Shown: positions 1-6,700 of the stretch, piece after piece
Position numbering within the stretch: position 1 is the stretch's first letter
How the letters are laid out: every line of letters begins with the position of its first letter
Origin: Bacillota bacterium
Lineage (GTDB): Bacteria > Bacillota_I > Bacilli_A > MOL361 > Turicibacteraceae
Length of the DNA: 8,385 nt
Direction of reading: 5' to 3'
NCBI GenBank assembly: GCA_003486705.1
Contig: DNGE01000144.1
Span: 1 to 8,385, forward strand
Made by a program: the position numbers and the translations under genes
Notes under the pieces: model-generated
Databases searched by the model: none
What the model saw: the letters and a program-made list of their open reading frames with translations, nothing else
What the model was told of the DNA's origin: nothing

Positions 1-5
1 AACTT

Positions 6-81
6 GGGGACTTAGCTCAGCTGGGAGAGCGCCTGCCTTGCACGCAGGAGGTCAGGGGTTCGATCCCCCTAGTCTCCACCA
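6..81 (+). tRNA. tRNA-Ala (anticodon TGC)
   Basis: A full cloverleaf can be drawn. The 7-bp acceptor stem GGGGACT (6-12) pairs with AGTCTCC (71-77) with one G-T pair. The anticodon stem CCTGC/GCAGG encloses loop CTTGCAC with anticodon TGC at 39-41, and the T loop is GTTCGATC-like. The discriminator base is A78 and the 3' CCA (79-81) is encoded. It is the first complete gene of a four-tRNA cluster, and transcription probably enters from upstream of the window because only five bases precede it. Confidence 0.97.
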
Positions 82-108
82 AAAAAATAAATAATAACAA
101 CAAACAAA

Positions 109-184
<76 letters not shown>

Positions 185-192
185 GAAATCTT

Positions 193-266
193 AGGGGTAT
201 AGTTTAAAGGTAGAACAGCGGTCTCCAAAACCGTTAGTGTGGGTTCGATTCCTGCTACCCCTGCCA
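193..266 (+). tRNA. tRNA-Trp (anticodon CCA)
   Basis: Acceptor stem AGGGGTA (193-199) pairs with TACCCCT (256-262). Anticodon stem GCGGT/ACCGT encloses loop CTCCAAA with anticodon CCA at 225-227. Discriminator G263, typical of bacterial tRNA-Trp, is followed by encoded CCA. The A-U start and 74-nt length are normal for this isoacceptor in Bacillota. It lies 8 nt after tRNA-Thr. The CCA anticodon reads UGG only; nothing here suggests UGA reassignment, and all three protein genes stop at TAA. Confidence 0.96.
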
Positions 267-277
267 ACATATTATAT

Positions 278-354
278 GGCGGTTGTGGCGAAGTGGTTAA
301 CGCACTGGATTGTGGCTCCAGCATTCGTGGGTTCGATTCCCATCAATCGCCCCA
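278..354 (+). tRNA. tRNA-His (anticodon GTG)
   Basis: The acceptor stem shows the histidine-specific extra pair: G-1 (278) opposite C73 (351), ahead of GCGGTTG (279-285) pairing with CAATCGC (344-350). Anticodon stem CTGGA/TCCAG encloses loop TTGTGGC with anticodon GTG at 312-314. CCA (352-354) is encoded. It is the last tRNA of the cluster and is followed by the terminator 14 nt downstream. Confidence 0.96.
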
Positions 355-368
355 TATAAGATAATAAT

Positions 369-395
369 GACTTTCGATAGAAAGTCTTTTTTTTT
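369..395 (+). terminator. Intrinsic terminator of the tRNA cluster
   Basis: A perfect 7-bp stem GACTTTC/GAAAGTC (369-375 with 380-386) with loop GATA is followed by nine T residues (387-395). It closes the Ala-Thr-Trp-His tRNA transcript and separates it from the flavoprotein gene. Confidence 0.9.
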
Positions 396-433
396 GCTTT
401 TTAATAGAAAAGTCAGAAAGCTTAGCAAATGAG

Positions 434-462
434 TTGAGAAATGTTGCTATTTATTATATAAA
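434..462 (+). promoter_or_regulatory. Probable sigma-A promoter of the CoA-disulfide reductase-like gene
   Basis: TTGAGA (434-439) and TATAAA (457-462) are separated by 17 nt, close to the consensus housekeeping spacing. It lies just downstream of the tRNA terminator and about 30 nt before the start codon, giving a short 5' leader. No operator-like palindrome is obvious. This is inferred from motif match only. Confidence 0.6.
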
Positions 463-480
463 TGAACTAGCTATCATGTA

Positions 481-485
481 GGAGG
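481..485 (+). promoter_or_regulatory. Shine-Dalgarno site that fixes the flavoprotein start at 493
   Basis: GGAGG (481-485) lies 7 nt before the ATG at 493, which is ideal spacing. The in-frame ATG at 487 is only 1 nt from this site, too close for initiation. The protein therefore most likely starts at 493, with the dinucleotide-fold sequence MKVIIIGG at its N terminus. Confidence 0.85.
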
Positions 486-492
486 TATGCAG

Positions 493-1827
493 ATGAAAGT
501 AATCATTATTGGTGGTGTTGCCGCAGGAATGAGTGCAGCAGCGAAATTAAAACGTAGTCAAAAGGATGCAGAGATTACGGTATATGAGAAAACAAAACAT
601 GTTTCATTTGGTGCATGTGGATTACCTTATTTTGTTGGTAACTTTTTTGAGGATTCTCAGCATATGATTGCTAGAACAATCGAGCAATTTAAACAATCAG
701 GAATTGAGGTTCATGCTTTGCATGAGGTTTTAGAAGTTGATCCTCAGTCTAAGACGATAAACGTGAAAAACTTAGAAACTGGTGAAACTTTTACTGATTC
801 ATATGATAAATTAATGATTGCAACAGGGGCAGGAGCAGTCATGCCACCGATTAAGAATCTTAATTTAGAGCATGTATATACGTTAAAGAGTATGGAAGAT
901 GGACAAATTTTAAAAGAAAAAATGCAAGATGAAAATATTAAAACAGTGGCTATTGTTGGGGCAGGTTTTATTGGACTTGAATTGGTGGAAGCAGCCAAAC
1001 AATATCATAAAGAGATTCATGTCTTTCAATTAGCGGATCGTGTCTTAGCGACAACGTTTGATGCAGAGATTACAGATTTGCTTGAAGAAGAATGTTCTGC
1101 ACACGGGGTTCATCTTCATTTAGGAACGACAGTTACGGAGTTATTGGGTGAACACGTGGTGACAGGTGTTAAAACAAACCAGGCAGACTTTGATGCTGAT
1201 TTAGTGGTGGTAACGGCCGGTGTAAGACCGAATACAGCGTTTTTAAAAGCGACTGGAATTGAAATGCTTGGTAATGGGGCTATTGTCATTGATGAAGAAG
1301 GAAAAACGTCATTACCTGATGTGTATGCAGCAGGTGATTGTGCAAGTATTCATCATGTGTTAAAAGCAGATCCTGATTATATTCCACTGGCTACAGTTGC
1401 TAATAAAATGGGGCGTATTGTTGGAGATAATTTAGCAGGACTTCATAAGACGTTTAGTGGTGCGCTTGGTTCATCATGTCTTAAAGTATTAGATTTAGAA
1501 GCGGCGCGTACGGGCTTATCGGAAGAGGAAGCAAAGCGTTTAGGATTAGACTATAAAACAGTCTTTATCACGGACATGAATCAAACAAACTATTATCCAG
1601 GGCAGGCCAAAATTAGCGTTAAACTTATTTATGATGCTAAAACAAAAGTATTACTAGGTGGACAAGCCGTTGGTAAAAAAGATGCAGTTCAACGTGTAAA
1701 TGTATTAGCAACGGCTATTTTTGCGAAGTTAACAACTGAACAGTTAGCAATGCTAGATTTATGTTATGCTCCACCGTTTGCAAGAACGTGGGATGTGTTA
1801 AACATTGCAGGGAATGTTGCTAAATAA
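493..1827 (+). CDS. CoA-disulfide reductase-like FAD/NAD(P)H flavoprotein
   Basis: A 444-residue pyridine nucleotide-disulfide oxidoreductase, probably a cytosolic homodimer that reduces CoA disulfide (or a related persulfide or polysulfide) with NAD(P)H. Seen in sequence: an N-terminal FAD Rossmann motif GGVAAG (7-12); a single redox cysteine C42 in SFGACGLPY (38-46); a second Rossmann motif GAGFIGLE (156-163) for NAD(P)H; an FAD-contacting AAGDC segment (279-283); and a C-terminal dimerisation domain with NYYPG (366-370) and YAPPF (425-429). The latter two carry tyrosines matching those implicated in Staphylococcus aureus CoA-disulfide reductase (gene cdr). Length fits that enzyme; there is no C-terminal rhodanese extension. 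The start at 493 is chosen over 487 because of Shine-Dalgarno spacing. The gene has its own promoter and terminator and no operon partner. NADH oxidase (Nox) is the main alternative, since it also uses C42, but the GLPY and YAPPF signatures favour the CoA-disulfide reductase branch. Family is secure; exact substrate is not. Confidence 0.85.
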   Translation: MKVIIIGGVAAGMSAAAKLKRSQKDAEITVYEKTKHVSFGACGLPYFVGNFFEDSQHMIARTIEQFKQSGIEVHALHEVLEVDPQSKTINVKNLETGETFTDSYDKLMIATGAGAVMPPIKNLNLEHVYTLKSMEDGQILKEKMQDENIKTVAIVGAGFIGLELVEAAKQYHKEIHVFQLADRVLATTFDAEITDLLEEECSAHGVHLHLGTTVTELLGEHVVTGVKTNQADFDADLVVVTAGVRPNTAFLKATGIEMLGNGAIVIDEEGKTSLPDVYAAGDCASIHHVLKADPDYIPLATVANKMGRIVGDNLAGLHKTFSGALGSSCLKVLDLEAARTGLSEEEAKRLGLDYKTVFITDMNQTNYYPGQAKISVKLIYDAKTKVLLGGQAVGKKDAVQRVNVLATAIFAKLTTEQLAMLDLCYAPPFARTWDVLNIAGNVAK

Positions 1828-1834
1828 GACAGAT

Positions 1835-1865
1835 AAGGGTATGGCTAAGGCCGTGCTCTTTTTTT
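1835..1865 (+). terminator. Intrinsic terminator after the flavoprotein gene
   Basis: Arms 1835-1845 and 1850-1860 pair over 11 bp, including several G-U pairs, around loop TAAG (1846-1849). A run of seven T residues (1859-1865) follows. It starts 8 nt after the TAA stop and isolates the gene from the next promoter. Confidence 0.85.
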
Positions 1866-1879
1866 GCGTAAAAAATATT

Positions 1880-1908
1880 TTCATAATTTAGGTGATTGTT
1901 TATATAAT
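1880..1908 (+). promoter_or_regulatory. Probable promoter of the WG-repeat protein gene
   Basis: A perfect -10 box TATAAT (1903-1908) lies 17 nt after a weak -35 TTCATA (1880-1885). It sits between the upstream terminator and the WG gene. The ATG at 1907 overlaps this -10 box, so it cannot be the translation start of a transcript made from this promoter. Confidence 0.55.
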
Positions 1909-1930
1909 GTATAGAAGACGTGTCAGACGG

Positions 1931-1935
1931 GGAGG
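1931..1935 (+). promoter_or_regulatory. Shine-Dalgarno site selecting the TTG start at 1943
   Basis: GGAGG (1931-1935) within GGGGAGGG is placed 7 nt before TTG at 1943. The upstream in-frame ATG codons at 1892 and 1907 have no ribosome binding site, and the second lies inside the -10 box. Confidence 0.8.
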
Positions 1936-1942
1936 GATTTCA

Positions 1943-3397
1943 TTGGAAAAGGAAAATGAAGTGGCTTTACTTAAACAATATCCAATTGATACGATAAAAA
2001 ATTATGAAGATATTAAGTTACCAGAGTTAGAGGACACAGAGAAAACTTTAGTTGAAACAGAAGAGGTGCAACGTTTAAGTGTTAGTGAGGAAGTGGTTAA
2101 ACGTCATAAATTCTTTCGTTTTATATTAAAGTTTTTTCGTTTCATGCTATTATTAGCCTTTGTTGGGACGATCATCTTAGTTGGATTAATGCTTATTCAC
2201 GAAAAAATTACGCATGTGACTTATTTTAGTGACGGGTTGTTGGCAGTATGTGAAGGGGATGTATGGGGCTATGTTGATGAGCGTGGCGTTATGCAAATTA
2301 ATGCTCAGTTTGAAGAGGCGTATCCATTTAGTGATGAGGTAGCGGTTGTTAAAGCCTTTGGAATGTGGGGCTATATTGATAAAGAAGGCAAAATGATTAT
2401 TAATCCGCAGTATGAGTTTGCCACATCGTTTCGAGATGGTATTGCAATTGTGAGATTAAATGGAAAGTATGGTTACATTAATAAAAGTGGTGACTATATT
2501 GCAAATCCTCAGTTTGATTGGGCAGGACCATTCGTTAATGGAAAAGCATTGGTTCGATTAGGTGGGACATATGGTTATATTAATGATAAAGGACAATATG
2601 TGATTTATCCGAAATATGATGAGGCGTTTGATTTTGTTGACAATATGGCTGTTGTTAAGGAATCAGGTAAGTATGGGGTGATCGATTCAAAAGGTCAATA
2701 CTTAGTGACGCCACAATTTGATGACTATAATGGGTATTCGCAAGGGTTGTTTGCAGTGGCAGTCAATGATAAATGGGGCTTTGTTGATAATAAAGGACGT
2801 TATAAAATTAATCTGGAATATGAAAAGGCGTATCCGTTTTCTGAGCACAAAGCAGCGGTTAAATATAACGGGAAATGGGGCTATATTAATGAAAAAGGAG
2901 CCTTTGTTATAAATCCACAGTTTGATGCTATTGATGAGGTAAATGGGTTTTCAAATCAGTTGTTGAAAGTGCGCGTAGATGATTTGGTGGGCTATATTAA
3001 TGAAAAAGGTAAGTATATGATCCAACTTCAGTACAGCAGTGGATTAGCCTTTGAAAATGATATGGCTGTTGTGTTTAAAAATGGTTTAGGTGGGATTGTC
3101 AATAACGAAGGCGAGTATGTGTTAAAGCCTCAGTTTGAGAACTTGTATATGTTTAGCCAAAATGGCTTGAGTCCTGTTAAAGTGAATGGGGCTTGGGGAT
3201 ATGTCGATGAAAACGGTCATTATGTTATTGAACCAACGTATGAATGGGCGTATTATTTTGAAGATCAATTGGCGCTAGTTAAAGTGAATGGTTTATACGG
3301 ATTTATTAATAACGAAGGGCAGTCTGTAATAGAAGCAAAATATAAAACTGTTCAATATACGGATAAGACGTATGATATTTTAGAAAGCTTAAAATAA
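1943..3397 (+). CDS. Membrane-anchored WG-repeat protein (TTG start)
   Basis: A 484-residue protein from the TTG at 1943. Seen: an acidic N-terminal segment (about 1-50); a basic, aromatic patch KRHKFFRFILKFFRF (about 53-67); one transmembrane helix (about 66-86); then ten to eleven tandem repeats of about 34 residues from 104 to the end. The repeat pattern is roughly NGKWGYINEKGxYVINPQF followed by an acidic or aromatic stretch and a VVK strand. The WG dipeptide is intact in repeats 1, 2, 6, 7 and 10 and changed to YG, VG or GG in the others; the last repeat is incomplete. WG repeats (WG_beta_rep / KWG family) form beta-rich scaffolds thought to bind proteins or ligands; no catalytic residues are known. 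The basic patch before the helix suggests an N-in signal anchor with the repeats outside the cell. It is monocistronic. Function is unknown. An upstream start at 1892 would add 17 residues but lacks a ribosome binding site. Confidence 0.85.
   Translation: MEKENEVALLKQYPIDTIKNYEDIKLPELEDTEKTLVETEEVQRLSVSEEVVKRHKFFRFILKFFRFMLLLAFVGTIILVGLMLIHEKITHVTYFSDGLLAVCEGDVWGYVDERGVMQINAQFEEAYPFSDEVAVVKAFGMWGYIDKEGKMIINPQYEFATSFRDGIAIVRLNGKYGYINKSGDYIANPQFDWAGPFVNGKALVRLGGTYGYINDKGQYVIYPKYDEAFDFVDNMAVVKESGKYGVIDSKGQYLVTPQFDDYNGYSQGLFAVAVNDKWGFVDNKGRYKINLEYEKAYPFSEHKAAVKYNGKWGYINEKGAFVINPQFDAIDEVNGFSNQLLKVRVDDLVGYINEKGKYMIQLQYSSGLAFENDMAVVFKNGLGGIVNNEGEYVLKPQFENLYMFSQNGLSPVKVNGAWGYVDENGHYVIEPTYEWAYYFEDQLALVKVNGLYGFINNEGQSVIEAKYKTVQYTDKTYDILESLK
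2252..3394 (+). repeat. Tandem WG-repeat array within the CDS
   Basis: The array spans residues 104 to the C terminus, as units of about 34 codons, ten complete and one partial. Repeat 7 is longer, at about 37 codons. At DNA level most units have diverged, but repeats 7 and 8 share an identical 20-nt stretch (2879-2898 and 2990-3009). Confidence 0.8.
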
Positions 3398-3401
3398 GGA
3401 G

Positions 3402-3428
3402 AAAAGTAGACTGATGCTCTACTTTTTT
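3402..3428 (+). terminator. Intrinsic terminator after the WG-repeat gene
   Basis: A perfect 9-bp stem AAAAGTAGA (3402-3410) / TCTACTTTT (3418-3426), loop CTGATGC, with T3423-3428 as tail. It begins 4 nt after the stop codon. The A/T ends of the stem also make it a possible terminator in the opposite direction. Confidence 0.85.
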
Positions 3429-3433
3429 ACTTT

Positions 3434-3597
3434 GTCCGTCAGAGGGGACGCTTTAAGGTTGAAAGTCTCAAGCCGTCTAGTAGGAGGAGGCTTGAGATAA
3501 AATTAAATAAGGCGAGGTGAGTCGTCAACTTATGTTATAGGGTATGTGAATGTTAAACAAGTCGAAGCGGTGAGAAGTGAAGAGTTAACTTAATAAA
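3434..3597 (+). other. Structured non-coding stretch; possible truncated 5' part of a group II intron
   Basis: No open reading frame of note on either strand. Seen: GTCCG at 3434, 5 nt past the T-run of a terminator; TTGAAAGTC about 25 nt later; a perfect 9-bp hairpin (3466-3474 / 3489-3497); purine-rich GGCGAGG (3511-3517); and a pairing of CTT and GTT (3529-3531, 3534-3536) with AACAAG (3556-3561). The order GUGYG-like 5' end, GGUGAAAGUC-like element, hairpin and purine-rich single strands resembles domain I of bacterial group II introns. Class C introns insert just after terminators, which would fit. There is no domain V, no maturase gene and no clear 3' end, so if correct it is a dead fragment. 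It could instead be a regulatory or small RNA. Recognition is by eye and tentative. Confidence 0.3.
3466..3497 (+). repeat. Perfect 9-bp inverted repeat / hairpin
   Basis: TCTCAAGCC (3466-3474) and GGCTTGAGA (3489-3497) are exact complements around a 14-nt loop that contains the Shine-Dalgarno-like AGGAGG. No T-run follows, so it is not a terminator, and no start codon in range opens a reading frame, so the AGGAGG does not appear to serve translation. Confidence 0.75.
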
Positions 3598-3641
3598 TTG
3601 GAAAAAATAAAGTGCCCCTTTTTTGATTTATGTGCAGTCCT

Positions 3642-3657
3642 ACACGTAAAACCGTGT
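3642..3657 (+). promoter_or_regulatory. Small inverted repeat in the -35 region of the helicase promoter
   Basis: ACACG (3642-3646) and CGTGT (3653-3657) are separated by 6 nt and lie just upstream of the extended -10 box. This is a possible operator, though a short palindrome like this can occur by chance. Confidence 0.35.
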
Positions 3658-3664
3658 TGTTTCG

Positions 3665-3673
3665 TGATATAAT
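3665..3673 (+). promoter_or_regulatory. Extended -10 promoter of the helicase gene
   Basis: TGATATAAT (3665-3673) matches the extended -10 consensus TGnTATAAT exactly. No good -35 hexamer lies 16-18 nt upstream (CGTAAA at 3645-3650), as is common for extended -10 promoters. It would start transcription near 3680, leaving a leader of about 55 nt. Confidence 0.6.
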
Positions 3674-3687
3674 AACGTCATATATCA
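3665..3687 (+). promoter_or_regulatory. Operator-like palindrome over the helicase -10 box
   Basis: Arms TGATATA (3665-3671) and TATATCA (3681-3687) are exact inverted copies with a 9-nt spacer, centred at about 3676, so they cover the -10 box and the likely transcription start. A third copy of TGATATA lies at 3715-3721, directly before the ribosome binding site. This looks like a repressor site, but the region is AT-rich and no regulator gene is present to pair it with. Confidence 0.4.
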
Positions 3688-3735
3688 AAAAAAGACAAAT
3701 AATGATAATAGATATGATATAGGGAGTGCACAACG

Positions 3736-6700
3736 ATGGAAAAGAAAGTGAAACATTTATTTGAATATTTACTTTCACTTCGTCAATTAAACTATGAACC
3801 AACACGACATATTAAATCATATGAAAAAGCTTGGTATTTAGATGAGTTAGAAGAAAGTGAAGGATTTTATTTAGGGGGGACAGGTCTTGATTCGAGCGCT
3901 GTTTTAGAAGTTCATCAACAACAGTTTAATGAATCCCACCCCGCAGTTGATCAGGTGTTAGGGACACTTTTTCAATTGCTAGACTTTTCATTTTGGAAAG
4001 ATAATCAAAAAGCTTTAACGATTGAGGAATTACACGTATTATTTCGTGAGAAAGTGATGAGTCTAAACGAAAAATGTACGGATTCACATGAAGCGGTCGA
4101 ATTAGATGTGTGGGACCAGTTTTTATTAGGGACAAGCTTACCAAGCATTCAAGTCAAGGAATTAAATAAGCAATTAATTGAGGTTTCACCTCACGTTGAA
4201 CAAGTCTTAATGAATTACGAGACTTGGCTAGAACAGTTTGATCGTTTTGTTGACGTCCGTAAACGTAAGCGCCAGATTCAACGATTTTATGATTATTTAT
4301 TTCAACTAAAGCAAGCTTTACTAACGGAAGATGAAGGCATTGAAATTGTCTTAGGAACGGGGTTATTAAAATATTTTGCCAAGCATGATATTTATCATCC
4401 ACTCTTTTTAACAAAGCTTGATCTTGAGTTTGATGCTGAAAAAGGATTAGCAAAACTTGTACCAAGTACAAAAGGAAGTTATTTAGAACTTGAGATGTTA
4501 ACAGGTCTTGAGTTGCCAAATCATGATCAAATTATTACGATGTATCAGGAAACAAAAGGACAATTTATTAATCCATTTAAAAAGGCAGAGTATATTGGTC
4601 TATTAAGCGAGTTTATTCATTATTTACATCCGAATGGTATTGTAAAACTTGTTGATGAGCCGCACTTGCAACCGAAAGATCCGATTGTGATTGATCGTCA
4701 CATGATTTTTGTTCGTAAAAAATCAGATGTCTTATTAATTGAGGATTTAAAAAAGACATTGGATTATTTAGATGATGGCGGAAAGATTTCTAAAACAATC
4801 CAAGCCATTGTGGATATTGAGGCGCTTCAATTAGATGAGCAAGAAATAAAAGAATGGGAAGGGATTGAAGATCAATTATTGTTTCCGTTACCGGCAAATG
4901 ATGAGCAAAAAGACATTGTCAGACGATTAGCGCAACACATTGCCATTACGGTTCAAGGACCACCTGGAACTGGGAAAAGTCATACGATTGTGAACTTAAT
5001 TTCTCATTTATTAGCCAATGGAAAAAAAGTTTTGATTACAAGTGAAAAAGATAAAGCGTTACGCGTTTTAATGGATAAAATGCCAGAAGAAATTGCACCA
5101 TTTTGTGTTTCCTTTTTAGGTGGAAGTAAAGATGTGTTAGCGCAAATTGAATCGTCAATTACTCATTTATCGGATGGGTTAGCTAACTATGATGAGGTAA
5201 TATTAGAAAAAGATATTAAAGTGCTGAGTCGTCAGTTAGACATGATTCACCGACAAATGAATCTGACAAAGCACAACATCGTTCGGTTTAAAGAACTTGA
5301 TGCTAAAGGGCAAGTGTTTAAAGATAAAGTCATTCAACCGATTGAGATGGCCAAGCTTGTCTCGCAAAAATCAGAGCAGTTTTCATGGTTTAAAGATAAA
5401 GTTGAGATGGATACCGAATCACCGTTAACAGAAGACGAGTTTGTCACACTGTGGGAATTAAAATGTCAGTTACCTAAAACGCATGCAGACATCGTGCAAA
5501 CCGACTTACCATCCATGCAGAAGCTACTCAGTCCTGAAGAATACAAAACCTTACTTGATTCTCGTTTGCACTTTATGACGCGTTTAGAGACCTTAAAACA
5601 ATTTGAAGGCCTTTATGAATTTCCAAAAGATGAAGCGTACATTGATGACGTCTATTTAATGCTTGAAATCTTAGTTCAAAAGTTGCAAAAAATTCAGCCG
5701 GACTATGGAAATGAAATTTTAAAACAATGCTTGCTAAATAAGGAACGCTACGAAGTCTTTAAACGAATTTATGATAAGCAAAAAGATGTACTATTTGGCA
5801 TTAATGAGCGAGAGTTATTATTAGTCAATGATCATATCGTCTGTGATTATTTGAACCACCCGAAATTTTCACAGTATGTGGATTTAATTCGTGATAAAGT
5901 ACATGGTAAAAAAGCTTTCACACCACTTTTAATGAAGTTTCATAAGGAACTTAGACAGTTTTATGAGACAACGTATATAAATGGTCATTTATTAACAGAT
6001 CATGATGATTTTAAACGCTTAATGCTTTATAAAGAAAAAATGGATTTATTAAATCAATTTAAAGTGTTATGGAATAAAAACATGATGCAATGTGGTGCTG
6101 ATGAGATTGAAGATATGGCTGTGCATCATGTGTTTGAGTATAATCAAAAAGTTAAATATTTTGAAATGGTGCTTGAATGTTGCCATTTGATTTCATCATT
6201 AAATGTAAAAATCTCACAACAAATCCCATCGTATATCGGCATTGAATATGAGACGTTATATGAATTAGATGCTTTGTTTAAGTCGATTGATGTGGTGAGA
6301 ACAAAGCTTAAACTTGCGCATTGGGAACAAGAATATGAGGCCTTTTTATTTAAAATGAAGGCGATGCTTTGTTGTGAAAATATGCATGAGATGAGTTTTG
6401 CGTTGTATGATTCGTTTGTTGAAAAGGATTTAGATGGTGTGACAAGTCAGTTAGGTCAAATTCAGTATTTAACGAAAATAAAAGAACAATACACAGTCTT
6501 TTATTCCCATTTACATGCGCTAAAAACGACGATGCCGATGTTTGCTAATCGAATCTTAAATCAACTCGAGTTGCAAGAATATTTGCCGGGGAGTATGCAA
6601 GATATTTTAGAATATGGTAAGCTGATGACGTTTTTAAATGCATTAGATGAGTGGGATGTTGTTTTATTAGAAGAAAAATTAGGCTTACTTGAAGTTGAAT

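Noticed and set aside
744..998. 84-codon reading frame on the minus strand
   Set aside because: It lies wholly inside the well-supported flavoprotein gene, its product is low-complexity and it matches no family; it is a shadow frame.
2718..2912. 64-codon + strand reading frame within the WG gene
   Set aside because: It is an out-of-frame reading of the repeat DNA inside a confident CDS, with no family signature.
3602..3622. A-run / T-run pair as a terminator before the helicase
   Set aside because: The stem would be only six A-T pairs around an 11-nt loop, which is too weak to call a terminator.
3429..3735. T-box or other named riboswitch upstream of the helicase
   Set aside because: No T-box consensus (AGGGTGGNACCGCG-like) or other riboswitch core that I recognise, and no terminator/antiterminator pair before the start codon.
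3590..3805. 71-codon minus-strand frame over the helicase promoter
   Set aside because: It covers the helicase promoter, ribosome binding site and first codons, and its product is just hydrophobic residues expected from AT-rich DNA.
4154..4519. 121-codon minus-strand frame (and a shorter one at 3926-4144)
   Set aside because: Both lie opposite the helicase N-terminal region, which is coding on the + strand. The products look like reverse-frame leucine/glutamine-rich shadows.
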